A stretch of 14,491 nt of DNA, taken from contig JANYBE010000284.1 in NCBI GenBank assembly GCA_025360945.1, positions 1 to 14,491 of the forward strand, given 5' to 3'. Within the stretch, counting starts at the first letter, position 1; the number at the start of each line of letters is the position of its first letter. This DNA comes from Rhizobacter sp. (GTDB taxonomy: Bacteria > Pseudomonadota > Gammaproteobacteria > Burkholderiales > Burkholderiaceae_C). The translations under genes and the position numbers were made by a program. Shown piece by piece: positions 1 to 6,944 of the stretch. The notes under the pieces are model-generated. The model saw only the letters and a program-made list of their open reading frames with translations. It was not told the origin of the DNA and made no database searches.

Positions 1-690
1 GATGCGCACCGGGTCTTCACGGTAGCGCGCGGCCGGGTCGCCGATCATGCGCAGCAGCTTCTTCTTCACGTCCTTGATGCCGCCGTGGTAGTCGACGACG
101 ATCTCGCGCACCGGGTCGTAGTACATCGCGTTGATCGTGAAGTCACGCCGGGCAGCGTCGTCGATCTGCGGACCCCAGACGTTGTCGCGCAGCACCCTGC
201 CCTCGGCGTCGACCGCGTGGCTTTTGCCGGCGAGGTCGCTCTTCGAGGTCTTCTCGTTGCCGCTGACCTGCTCGGCCACGGCGTTTTCGACCATGGCGCG
301 GAAGGTCGAGACCTCGATCACCTCCGACAGACCGCGGTCCTGCCGGCCACGCCCGAAAACGACGTGAACGATGCGGAAACGCCGCCCGATGATGAACGCG
401 CGGCGAAAGCAGGCCTTGACCTGCTCGGGCGTCGCGTTGGTCGCGACGTCGAAGTCCTTGGGTTTGAGCCCTACCAGCAGGTCGCGCACCGCACCACCGA
501 CGATGTAGGCCTCGAAGCCCGCATCGGCGAGCGTGCTGACGACCTTGACGGCACGTTCGTCCACCAGTTTCGGGTCGATGTGGTGCTCGCTCTTGGGCAC
601 TTCGACGCGTTGGCCCGCGGGCGCCGCAGTGTCGGCGGCCTGCGCCTTGTGCGTCTTGCCTAGCAGTTTGTCGATGAATTTCTTGATCAT
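1..690 (-). CDS. pcnB: Poly(A) polymerase I (PcnB), N-terminal 230 residues, cut by the window edge
   Basis: The gene reads right to left from ATG at 690-688 and is still open at base 1, so 230 residues are visible and the C-terminus is missing. PcnB adds 3' poly(A) tails that mark RNAs for degradation. The nucleotidyltransferase core is clear: GGAVRDLL at 65-72, the metal-binding pair D79/D81 in KDFDVAT, and RRDFTINAM at 181-189. IIGRRFRIVHV at 100-110 fits the signature that separates bacterial poly(A) polymerases from CCA-adding enzymes, which share the fold. A lysine-rich leader of about 40 residues precedes the core, as is usual in this family. The gene starts 10 nt after the HAD gene stop with no strong Shine-Dalgarno, so it probably depends on the upstream transcript. 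The E. coli enzyme is about 465 residues, so roughly half is outside the window. Confidence 0.95.
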   Translation of the reverse strand, partial: MIKKFIDKLLGKTHKAQAADTAAPAGQRVEVPKSEHHIDPKLVDERAVKVVSTLADAGFEAYIVGGAVRDLLVGLKPKDFDVATNATPEQVKACFRRAFIIGRRFRIVHVVFGRGRQDRGLSEVIEVSTFRAMVENAVAEQVSGNEKTSKSDLAGKSHAVDAEGRVLRDNVWGPQIDDAARRDFTINAMYYDPVREIVVDYHGGIKDVKKKLLRMIGDPAARYREDPVRI

Positions 691-700
691 TCGCGGGATT

Positions 701-1372
701 TCAATCGAACAGTTTCAGGATGCGCCAATCACGCGCTTCGGCGATGGCCCGCAGCGCAGGCGTCGGGTTAGTCGCCACCGGATCGGTGGCGCGATCCAGC
801 AGCGGCAAGTCGTTGACCGAATCGCTGTAGACGCTGACGCGCTCGAAGTCGGTCCAGGTCGAACCTTGCGCTGCCAACCACTCCGTCACCCGGGTGACCT
901 TGCCTTCGCGGTAGCTCGGCGTGCCGACGATGCGCCCCGTGATGGTACCCCCGGCGCCGCGCTCGAGCCGGACAGCCAGCAGATCATCGATTCCGAAGGC
1001 GTCGGCGATCGGCGCGGTAACGAAGTCGTTGGTCGCGGTGACGAGCGCGATCAAGTCGCCGCAGCTCCGGTGCAAACGCACGAGTTCCAGTGCGCTGGGG
1101 CGAAACGCCGGCGCGATCACTTCGGCCATGAATTGAAGGTGTGCAGCGGCGCATTCGGCCGGCGTGTGTGCGCGCAGCGGCTCGGTCGCGAACGCGATGT
1201 AGGCGTGGATATCGAGCTGGCCGGCCTGGTACTGTGCGTAGAACGCATTGTTGTGGCGCGCGAACTCGGCCGAGTCGACCCAGCCAATGCGGGTGACGAA
1301 CTCGCCCCAGCCGTGGTCGGAGTCGATCGGCAGCAAGGTGTCGTCCAGATCGAACAGGCAGAGGTTTCTCAT
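701..1372 (-). CDS. HAD-superfamily hydrolase, phosphoserine phosphatase-like (HAD-IB type)
   Basis: A 223-residue protein with all HAD motifs visible. Motif I is FDLDDT with nucleophile D8 and acid D10. Motif II is LVTAT with T112. The motif III lysine is K158 in REGKVT. Motif IV is YSDSVNDLPLL with D184 and D188. The helical insert after motif I (about 20-90) is a C1-type cap as in SerB and related HAD-IB enzymes. It is therefore a cytosolic phosphomonoesterase, but the substrate cannot be read from the sequence. SerB itself is usually longer, and other HAD-IB members such as histidinol-phosphate phosphatases look alike. The start ATG at 1372-1370 overlaps the hda stop (ATGA), which points to translational coupling. 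The reading frame stays open upstream through hda, but the motif I position and the overlap fix the start. It is followed 10 nt later by pcnB, an arrangement I recall from other Burkholderiales. Confidence 0.9.
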   Translation of the reverse strand: MRNLCLFDLDDTLLPIDSDHGWGEFVTRIGWVDSAEFARHNNAFYAQYQAGQLDIHAYIAFATEPLRAHTPAECAAAHLQFMAEVIAPAFRPSALELVRLHRSCGDLIALVTATNDFVTAPIADAFGIDDLLAVRLERGAGGTITGRIVGTPSYREGKVTRVTEWLAAQGSTWTDFERVSVYSDSVNDLPLLDRATDPVATNPTPALRAIAEARDWRILKLFD

Positions 1373-2040
1373 GTCGGGCCTTCCTCGGAAAGCATCTGCT
1401 TCAGCAGCGGCACCGTGATCGCGCGCTGCGTCGAGAGCGAGAATTCGTCGAGGCGGTCGAGCAGCGCCATCAGGTGCTTGAGGTCGCGCGCGAAGCGCGT
1501 CAGCAGGTAGTCCATCACGTCGTCGGAAAAGAACAGTGCGCGGCGATCCGCCTCGCGGCGCAGCGCAGCACGAGTCTCGGCTTCGGACAGCGGCTGGATC
1601 GCGAAGACGTGGCCCCAGCCCAGACGCGTACGCAGGTCTTCGCGTAAGGGCAGATCCACCGGCGGCACGCGGCCCGACGCAATCACCGGTACGCCGCGCG
1701 TTGCCGCCTCGACGAACAACGTGAACGCCGCGTGCTGCTGGTCGGCGTCGAGCGCGTCGCAGCTGTCGATCGCGATAAGCGCCCAGGTCTCGTCGTTCGG
1801 CCAGGGCGCGGCGTCGGCCGCGTTGAACCAGCCCGCGTGCAGGCCCTGAACCTCGAAGCGGTGTACCAGCGCCTGCATCAGGTGCGTCTTGCCGCTGCCA
1901 CTCACACCCCAGAGGTAGACCGGCGCGGCCTGCGCACCCAGGCCTTCGAGGTGCGCAATGGCCGATGCGTTCGCGCCGGGGAGGAAATTGTCGAACGCAG
2001 GCGCCGGCAGCGCGGCAATGGGCAACGGAATCTGTCTCAT
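1369..2040 (-). CDS. hda: DnaA inactivator Hda (DnaA-related AAA+ regulatory protein)
   Basis: A 223-residue AAA+ protein, close to the 233 of E. coli Hda and lacking the DNA-binding domain IV of DnaA. Hda works with the DNA-loaded sliding clamp to stimulate hydrolysis of DnaA-ATP, which prevents re-initiation at oriC. Visible elements are an N-terminal clamp-binding motif QIPLPI at 3-8 and Walker A GVSGSGKT at 45-52. A Walker B strand LIAIDSCDAL lies at 88-97. It has only the first acidic residue, D92, which is also what I recall for E. coli Hda. The box VII arginine-finger segment is LRTRLGWG (136-143) and the sensor 2 segment is RDLKHLMALLDRLD (185-198). Both ends overlap neighbours by ATGA, so the start at 2040-2038 is well set. 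A full-length DnaA is excluded by size, and the QIPLPI motif argues against other DnaA-like ATPases such as DnaC. Confidence 0.93.
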   Translation of the reverse strand: MRQIPLPIAALPAPAFDNFLPGANASAIAHLEGLGAQAAPVYLWGVSGSGKTHLMQALVHRFEVQGLHAGWFNAADAAPWPNDETWALIAIDSCDALDADQQHAAFTLFVEAATRGVPVIASGRVPPVDLPLREDLRTRLGWGHVFAIQPLSEAETRAALRREADRRALFFSDDVMDYLLTRFARDLKHLMALLDRLDEFSLSTQRAITVPLLKQMLSEEGPT

Positions 2041-3098
2041 CCTTTGAACAGGTCACTCGCCAGATACAGTTCGCGCAGGCGCCGCACCGCGACCACCAGC
2101 ACCGCGCTGACCGGCAGCGCAATCAGCACGCCGACGAAGCCGAACAGATGCCCGAACGCGAGCAGCGCGAAGATCACCGTCAGCGGACTCATGCCGATGC
2201 GCTCGCCGACCAGCCGCGGCGTCAGCACGAAGCCCTCGAGCAACTGACCGATGCCGAACACGACCGCGACGCCGATCACGCCGTGCCAGCCGCTGAACTG
2301 CAACACGCCCGAGATCAGCGCGAGCGTGAGGCCCAGGCCGAATCCGACGTAAGGAATGAACACCGCAAGACCGGTAAATACGCCGACCGGCACCGCGAGA
2401 TCGAAGCCGAACAACGTCAGGCCGACGCTGTAGTAAATCGCAAGCACGACCATGACCGAGAGCTGGCCACGCAGGTACTGGCCGAGCACGCTGTCGCACT
2501 CGTCGATGAAGCCGTGGGTGCGTTCGCGCAGCCGCGGCGGGACCAGGCCACCCAGGCGCTGGCGCAGCTCGATCCAGTCCATTAGCAGGTAGAACAGCAC
2601 CATCGGCACGAGGAAGACGGTGCCGATGATCGCCAGCAGGATGCTGCCGCCAATGCGCGCCGAGCTCAGCGCGGTCGCCATCCATTCCTCGAGGTTGGCG
2701 TTCAGGTACTTGAGCACGAAGGCCTTGATGCTCGCCGTGTCCAGCGCCACGTCGATGTCGAAGCGCGAGAGCACCGGCGTCAATGCGACGTTGAGCCGAT
2801 CGGCGAAAAGCGGGATCTGCTCGCGCAGCAGCGGCAGCTGCTTTGACAGGATGGGCACGATCAGCAGCACGACTGCTAGCACGATGATGATGGCCGCGAC
2901 CTCGACGACCCCGACCGCGACGACACGCGGCACTCGCCGGCGCGCAAGTCGCTCGACGAGCGGATGCAGCACGTAGGCCAGCACCGCGGCGATGATGAAC
3001 GGCGTGAGCACCGGCCCGAGCAACCACACGACGAGTGCGCCGAGCAGGCTCAGAGCCATCCAGGTGGCGGTTTGGCGTTGCGCGGGAGTCAGCGTCAT
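2037..3098 (-). CDS. AI-2E/PerM family membrane transporter
   Basis: A 353-residue integral membrane protein of the AI-2E transporter (PerM/YdiK/TqsA) family. Hydrophobic segments fall near 13-45, 59-83, 149-174, 212-232, 235-265, 272-290 and 306-337. A soluble, amphipathic stretch of about 60 residues lies near 84-145, as is normal for the family. Characteristic motifs are RGQLSVM (210-216), FIPYVG (247-252), and EGFVLTPRLVG (288-298) followed by GMSPL. Members have been linked to export of autoinducer-2 or to Na+/H+ exchange, but most, including this one, have no demonstrated substrate. I use ATG at 3098-3096. An in-frame TTG two codons upstream is possible, and neither has a strong Shine-Dalgarno. 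The stop overlaps the hda start (ATGA), and the gene lies 47 nt after the SirB1-like gene. Confidence 0.9.
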   Translation of the reverse strand: MTLTPAQRQTATWMALSLLGALVVWLLGPVLTPFIIAAVLAYVLHPLVERLARRRVPRVVAVGVVEVAAIIIVLAVVLLIVPILSKQLPLLREQIPLFADRLNVALTPVLSRFDIDVALDTASIKAFVLKYLNANLEEWMATALSSARIGGSILLAIIGTVFLVPMVLFYLLMDWIELRQRLGGLVPPRLRERTHGFIDECDSVLGQYLRGQLSVMVVLAIYYSVGLTLFGFDLAVPVGVFTGLAVFIPYVGFGLGLTLALISGVLQFSGWHGVIGVAVVFGIGQLLEGFVLTPRLVGERIGMSPLTVIFALLAFGHLFGFVGVLIALPVSAVLVVAVRRLRELYLASDLFKG

Positions 3099-3145
3099 GG
3101 GCAAGGCGGCGCGCGTGCGGCCACCACGTGAGGAGTGGCGTGATT

Positions 3146-4009
3146 CTACGGGCGAGGCAGCGCCTTGATCCGCTGCGCGACCATCGCGCGATCGGGCGCT
3201 TCGCTCACCTGCTCGAGGTAGGTCTCGAGGTCACGCGCGGCTTCGTCGCACCGGCCGAGGTCGGCGTACAACAGGCCGCGGTCGCGCCGCTCCTCCCAGG
3301 CCTGCGGCAGCAGCACGACGAGGCGCTGCATCACCGGCAGCAGCCGCTGCCAGTTCTGCGCGCTGCGGTGAATCTCCTTCAGGTTGCGCAGCATGCGCGA
3401 GACGATCTCGCGCGGTGTCGCCGATTGCAGGAACAGGCCCATCGGCACATCGAAGTCGCCCTGCAAGCCGCGGCTGCGCTTGTAGGGCACGAGCAGTTCG
3501 TCGAGCTCCTCGCGCGACAGCGACTGGCCCGTGAACGGGTCGATCACGACCTCGCCGTGCTGCTGTCCGGTGTGCATGCGCAGCTTGACCAGGAAGTGCC
3601 CGGGGAACGAAACGCCGCGCGCCGTCAGGCCGATCTGCGTCGCCAGCTCCATGTACAGGATCGCCAGCGTGATTGGAATGCCGCGGCGCTTGCTGAGCAC
3701 CTCATGCAGGTAGCTGTTGTGGGGGTCGTAGTAGTCGTTGACATTGCCGGCGAAGCCGAGCTCCTGGAAGAAGAACCGGTTCAGCCAGCGCAGCCGCTGG
3801 ACCGGCACTGCGTCGGGTGGGAAGCGCTTCTTGAGCCGCACCGCCAGCGCGTCGATGTCGGCCAGCACGGCCTGGGTGTCGAGTTGTGGGAACTCGTCTT
3901 GAGCGACCGCGGCCGCGGCCTCGACAAGCGATAGGCTGGCGTCGTCGGCCACGAGCGTGGCGAAGAATTCGAGCGCCGTCGGCGTCTCAAACGTCATGGG
4001 ACCGGACAT
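3146..4009 (-). CDS. SirB1 family protein: transglutaminase-like fold plus TPR region
   Basis: A 287-residue soluble protein matching the SirB1 family. The core runs from NDYYDPHNSYLHEVL (91-105) through RGIPITLAILYME (109-121) to GVSFPGHFLVK (132-142) and VVIDPFTG (154-161). H138 and D157 sit where a transglutaminase-like fold has its catalytic His and Asp. The segment where the Cys would lie, GIPITLAI, has none, so peptidase or transglutaminase activity is doubtful. Residues 200-264 form a helical repeat region with one recognisable TPR-like unit (RRDRGLLYADLGRCDEAARD, 241-260). No signal peptide is seen. The function is unknown; the name comes from an old Salmonella invasion locus and should not be read as virulence. 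It begins 10 nt after murJ, so it is probably co-transcribed. ATG at 4009-4007 is used; ATG at 3997-3995 is a fair alternative. Confidence 0.88.
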   Translation of the reverse strand: MSGPMTFETPTALEFFATLVADDASLSLVEAAAAVAQDEFPQLDTQAVLADIDALAVRLKKRFPPDAVPVQRLRWLNRFFFQELGFAGNVNDYYDPHNSYLHEVLSKRRGIPITLAILYMELATQIGLTARGVSFPGHFLVKLRMHTGQQHGEVVIDPFTGQSLSREELDELLVPYKRSRGLQGDFDVPMGLFLQSATPREIVSRMLRNLKEIHRSAQNWQRLLPVMQRLVVLLPQAWEERRDRGLLYADLGRCDEAARDLETYLEQVSEAPDRAMVAQRIKALPRP

Positions 4010-4019
4010 GAGCAACAGT

Positions 4020-5576
4020 TTATCCGCGGCGCATGAACTGGCCGAATTTCAGCCCGCTGAGCGCGAGCGTTCCGAAGTAGAGCAGCGCCGCACCAGCCAG
4101 GCACAGTGCGACCCAGCCGATGCGTTGCCACTGATGTGCGCCAAGCGCGATCCAGTCGATGTGGCGCTCGGCCCACCACAGAAGTGCCCCCAGCAACGCG
4201 GTCGCGCAGGCGACGCGCAGCGCAAATGCGCCCCAGCCCGGCTCGGGCGCGTAGGCACCGACGCGCTTCAGATCGATGAACAGCCACAGCGCATTGATCA
4301 TCGCGCCAACGCCGATCGACAGTGCCAGCCCGACGTGGCCGAGGAAGGGCACGAAGCCCGCATTCATCAGCTGCGTCAGCACTAGCACGACGACTGCGAT
4401 CTTCACCGGCGTGCGCGTGTCCTGGCGCGCGTAGAAGCCCGGCGCGAGGATCTTCACGCCGACCAGGCCCACCAGGCCCACGCCATAGCCCATCAACGCA
4501 CTGGCCGACTGCCGCACCGCGAACGCATCGAACGCGCCGTGGTGGAACAGCACAGATATCAGCGCGGTCGGGAACACCAGCAGCGCAATCGAGCACGGCA
4601 ACGCCAGCAGCAGCACGAGGCGCAGACCCCAATCGAGCAAGCCGGAGTAGGCGGCCGCGTCCTTGCGTCCGTTCGCGGCCGATAGCTGCGGGATCAGCAC
4701 GATACCCAGCGCGACACCGAGCAGGCCGGTCGGGAACTCCATCAAGCGGCTCGCCCAGTCCAGCCATGACACCGCGCCCACACCCTGATGCGTCGCGATC
4801 TGGGTATTGATCAGGATCGAGACCTGCGCCACCGACACGCCGACCAGCGCCGGCGCCATCTGCCGCAACACCCGGCCGACACCCGGATGCGCCCAGGCCG
4901 TGCGGACCCTGCCAGGCAGTAATCCGATGTGCGGCATCACCCGGATGCGGTGCAACACCGGAAACTGGATCGCCAGCTGCACGACGCCGCCGACCATCAC
5001 GCCGACCGCCTGCGCGTAGATCGGCTGGATGCCCCAACGCTGGAACAGCGGACCCAGCCACAAAGCCGCGGCAATCGACGCGAGATTCAGCAACACCGGC
5101 GTGGCGGCCGGCACGACGAAGCGCTTCCGTGTGTTCAGGATGCCGGCCGCAAGCGACACCATCGAGATCAGCCCGATGTACGGGAACATGATGCGTGTCA
5201 TCAGCACCGCTCCGTCGAACTCCTTCAAGCCCGAGGCCATCAGGAACACCATGATCGGGGCGGTGACGACGCCGACGACGCAGGTCAGCATCAACACCCA
5301 AAACAGGATCGTCGCCACAGCGTCGATCAGTGCGCCGGTCACGGCCTCGCCATTACGCGCCAAGGTTTCGCCCAGAATGGGCACGAAGGCCTGCTGGAAC
5401 GCGCCCTCGCCGAACAGGCGGCGTAGGAAGTTGGGGATGCGGAACGCGACGTTAAACGCGTCCATCCAGGCGCTGGCCCCGAAGGCGTTCGAGACGGCCA
5501 CATCCCGGGCCAGGCCGGAGACGCGCGATACCAGCGTGAGCAGCGAGATGGTGGAGGCGGCCCGCAGCAGGTTCAT
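4020..5576 (-). CDS. murJ: Lipid II flippase MurJ (MviN family)
   Basis: A 518-residue polytopic membrane protein of the MOP superfamily; E. coli MurJ has 511 residues and 14 membrane segments. It moves lipid-linked peptidoglycan precursor across the inner membrane. The N-terminus is diagnostic. It has SRVSGLARDV (17-26), with R18, R24 and D25 aligning with charged cavity residues needed in E. coli. Then come DAFNVAFRIPNFLRRLFGEG (39-58) with R52, and GAFQQAFVPILGE. Long hydrophobic segments continue to the end, finishing LSGLKFGQFMRRG. ATG at 5576-5574 is the natural start because it gives the standard MNLLRAAS N-terminus. It has no Shine-Dalgarno and lies only 9 nt after a TATAAT. It is divergent from rpsT and leads the SirB1-like gene by 10 nt. 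Confidence 0.96.
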   Translation of the reverse strand: MNLLRAASTISLLTLVSRVSGLARDVAVSNAFGASAWMDAFNVAFRIPNFLRRLFGEGAFQQAFVPILGETLARNGEAVTGALIDAVATILFWVLMLTCVVGVVTAPIMVFLMASGLKEFDGAVLMTRIMFPYIGLISMVSLAAGILNTRKRFVVPAATPVLLNLASIAAALWLGPLFQRWGIQPIYAQAVGVMVGGVVQLAIQFPVLHRIRVMPHIGLLPGRVRTAWAHPGVGRVLRQMAPALVGVSVAQVSILINTQIATHQGVGAVSWLDWASRLMEFPTGLLGVALGIVLIPQLSAANGRKDAAAYSGLLDWGLRLVLLLALPCSIALLVFPTALISVLFHHGAFDAFAVRQSASALMGYGVGLVGLVGVKILAPGFYARQDTRTPVKIAVVVLVLTQLMNAGFVPFLGHVGLALSIGVGAMINALWLFIDLKRVGAYAPEPGWGAFALRVACATALLGALLWWAERHIDWIALGAHQWQRIGWVALCLAGAALLYFGTLALSGLKFGQFMRRG

Positions 5577-5585
5577 TGCCGGCGG

Positions 5586-5591
5586 ATTATA
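5586..5591 (-). promoter_or_regulatory. Candidate -10 element for murJ
   Basis: A perfect TATAAT on the minus strand ends 9 nt before the murJ ATG. No convincing -35 is present at 16-18 nt spacing (the best is TCCGGC). If used, transcription would start within about 3 nt of the start codon, giving a nearly leaderless mRNA. It could instead be chance AT-richness in the divergent region. Confidence 0.4.
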
Positions 5592-5622
5592 GGTAGCGCT
5601 CGCTCACGGCCGGATCGTCGGT

Positions 5623-5652
5623 TTGCGGCCTTGTCGCGTCGAATGCTATACT
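5623..5652 (+). promoter_or_regulatory. Candidate sigma-70 promoter of rpsT
   Basis: A -35 TTGCGG (5623-5628) and a -10 TATACT (5647-5652) are separated by 18 nt. The start point would be near 5659, giving a leader of about 28 nt before the rpsT ATG. The -10 matches the consensus at five of six positions and is the only good one upstream of the gene, where a strong promoter is expected. The leader has no clear Shine-Dalgarno. Confidence 0.6.
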
Positions 5653-5686
5653 CGTGGTCTTTGCCCCACTAACCTAGTTACACCAC

Positions 5687-5989
5687 ATGGCCACCTCGTC
5701 CAAAGCCAAGAAGAAAACAGTTCGCATCGCTTCGGGTCTTAAGCGCGTGCGGCAAGACGTCAAACTCAACGCCGCCAATACCGCGCTGCGTTCGAAGTTC
5801 CGTACCGTGATCAAGAACGTGCAGAAGGCCGTCGTCGCTGGCGACAAGGCCAGGGCTGCCGATCTGTACAAGACGGCCCAGGCCGTGATCGACTCCGTGG
5901 CCGACAAGGGCCTCTTCCACAAGAACAAGGCCGCTCGCCACAAGAGCCGCCTGTCGGCCAAGGTAAAGGCGCTCGCCGTCGCGGCCTGA
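5687..5989 (+). CDS. rpsT: 30S ribosomal protein S20
   Basis: A 100-residue, strongly basic, helical protein. S20 binds 16S rRNA in the small subunit early in assembly. The C-terminal signature is clear: ADKGLFHKNKAARHKSRLSA (73-92), matching the KGL-HKNKAARHK segment of S20 in E. coli. Residues 1-20 form a lysine/arginine-rich extension relative to the 87-residue E. coli protein. I recognise this form from Comamonadaceae and Rubrivivax-like Burkholderiales, which supports the taxonomic guess. It is a single-gene unit with its own candidate promoter and a strong terminator just after the stop. ATG at 5687 gives the expected N-terminus; no Shine-Dalgarno is visible in front of it. Confidence 0.96.
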   Translation: MATSSKAKKKTVRIASGLKRVRQDVKLNAANTALRSKFRTVIKNVQKAVVAGDKARAADLYKTAQAVIDSVADKGLFHKNKAARHKSRLSAKVKALAVAA

Positions 5990-6381
5990 TCTTCTGGGGC
6001 AAAACAACAAGGGCTCGCAGTGCGGGCCCTTGTTGTTTCCGGGCATCGCACATCGCTCGGACCAGGGTATCGACGGGCGCCTTCAGCCGGTGGCCGGCGC
6101 CCGGTGTTGATCAACTGCGGTTGCGGCTGAACTGCCCGTTTGACAACTCGAACTCCGCACCCTCGGCACTTGCCGGGCGCCACGTGCGCAGGTTCAGCTC
6201 CCAACCTGCTCCCAACCGCCAATTCGATACGCGCGTGGCCCGTCACCATCTTGGCGGTCGATTTCCGCGTGCATGCGTGATCGCCGCATCAGGGTGCGCA
6301 CTCGCACTCGAGCACTCGATGTGATCTGAGCGCCCGCGTCCCGTGCCGACCGCCCATCGCCGCAAAGCGGATGACGGCGCG
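5990..6381. other. Intergenic stretch between rpsT and the DUF3579 gene
   Basis: This 392-nt stretch holds the rpsT terminator and, at 6075-6102, a 7-bp GC hairpin (GGGCGCC/GGCGCCC, 14-nt loop) with no T tract. The short ORFs here show no recognisable protein features and I call none. The base composition is less GC-rich than in the neighbouring genes. I see no repeat, RNA gene or attachment site. Confidence 0.6.
6002..6038 (+). terminator. Intrinsic terminator of rpsT
   Basis: A perfect 13-bp inverted repeat has arms AAACAACAAGGGC (6002-6014) and GCCCTTGTTGTTT (6026-6038) around an 11-nt loop, 12 nt after the rpsT stop. The T-rich 3' arm supplies the weak-pairing tail. The mirrored A-rich 5' arm would also make it work from the other strand, so it may also stop minus-strand transcripts coming from the DUF3579 side. 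Confidence 0.85.
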
Positions 6382-6711
6382 TCAGGAAGCCCGCTTCGCC
6401 ACCTCTGGCACCAGGCACGCCTCGGTCAGCTGCAGTTGATTGTCCCTGGCGAAGTTCATCACGAAGTCCCAGGCCATCGGCTCGACACCCTTGAGCGCCT
6501 CGCTGACGATCACGCACTTCACGCCGTTGATCATGCGCGGCACGCACAACGGCGAGTAGCCGATGAAGGCGCCGATACCGCCCTGCGCGCCGTCGGGCCG
6601 GAAGCACGACATCGCACCCGCCAGACGCTCGGCCCAGTCGCCGGGGCGAAACGTGTGGCCATCGAGGGTCACGCCCTGGATGAAGAATTCGCGCGGTTTG
6701 GAGTTCGTCAT
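6382..6711 (-). CDS. DUF3579 family protein, function unknown
   Basis: A 109-residue soluble protein with the conserved pattern of the DUF3579 family of beta- and some gammaproteobacteria. Features are an N-terminal strand EFFIQGVTLDGHTFRPGDWA (8-27), then AERLAGAMSCF, then YSPLCVPRMINGVKCVIV (52-69). The C-terminal part is helical (PMAWDFVMNFARDNQLQL, 78-95). No catalytic motif, signal peptide or membrane segment is apparent. It has three cysteines (C36, C56 and C66) plus C99, without a metal-binding spacing. ATG at 6711-6709 gives the usual family N-terminus; the frame is open further upstream toward argD but that extension is not typical. It is divergent from argD with about 233 nt between the starts. 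This neighbourhood recurs in Burkholderiales as far as I recall, but nothing shows a role in arginine metabolism. Confidence 0.87.
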   Translation of the reverse strand: MTNSKPREFFIQGVTLDGHTFRPGDWAERLAGAMSCFRPDGAQGGIGAFIGYSPLCVPRMINGVKCVIVSEALKGVEPMAWDFVMNFARDNQLQLTEACLVPEVAKRAS

Positions 6712-6853
6712 CGGTTCGGTTTGGCCGAAGGTCGCCGGCCAGGCGGGGCGTTCGGTCCACAGCGGCCGTCGTACAGCACGCGCCATTGTGCCGCGAATGT
6801 GTTGCAGTGCAGCACGATCGGTGCCAAGAGGGAGAACTTGCATGCCTGATTCA

Positions 6854-6881
6854 TCGGCAATTTCCGTGTGCGATTTAGAAT
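6854..6881 (+). promoter_or_regulatory. Weak candidate promoter for argD
   Basis: TAGAAT at 6876-6881 matches the -10 consensus at five of six positions. TCGGCA at 6854-6859 is a poor -35 with 16-nt spacing. The predicted start, near 6888, falls at the left edge of the inverted repeat at 6889-6918. The placement 60-70 nt before argD is reasonable, but the -35 is weak. Confidence 0.35.
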
Positions 6882-6888
6882 TCCTTTC

Positions 6889-6918
6889 GAGCGGGAGGTG
6901 ACCAGTGCACTCCCGCTC
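6889..6918 (+). repeat. Perfect 9-bp inverted repeat in the argD leader
   Basis: The arms are GAGCGGGAG (6889-6897) and CTCCCGCTC (6910-6918) with a 12-nt loop. It lies 26 nt before the argD ATG and immediately after the candidate -10. As RNA it would form a GC-rich 5' hairpin; as DNA it could be an operator. It does not resemble the ArgR box, which is AT-rich. No run of T follows, so it is unlikely to be a plain terminator. Confidence 0.5.
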
Positions 6919-6944
6919 ATTCATTTCCACCCGGAGTGACCCCG

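Noticed and set aside
533..1510. A 325-codon plus-strand frame opposite pcnB, the HAD gene and hda
   Set aside because: It lies wholly antisense to three well-supported genes, has arginine-rich low-complexity composition and no domain.
701..2122. A 473-codon minus-strand frame covering the HAD gene and all of hda
   Set aside because: Only the last 223 codons carry HAD motifs. The upstream part is an arginine/alanine-rich shadow of hda, whose own frame has Walker A/B and the clamp motif.
6075..6102. GC hairpin as terminator of the DUF3579 gene
   Set aside because: It is about 280 nt beyond that gene's stop and has no T tract on either strand.
5674..6249. A 191-codon minus-strand frame across rpsT and its terminator
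   Set aside because: It runs antisense through rpsT and through a perfect terminator stem, with no recognisable protein features.
6936..6944. GTG start for argD, three codons upstream of the chosen ATG
   Set aside because: The GTG overlaps the only good Shine-Dalgarno (GGAG at 6933-6936), which is well spaced for ATG at 6945.
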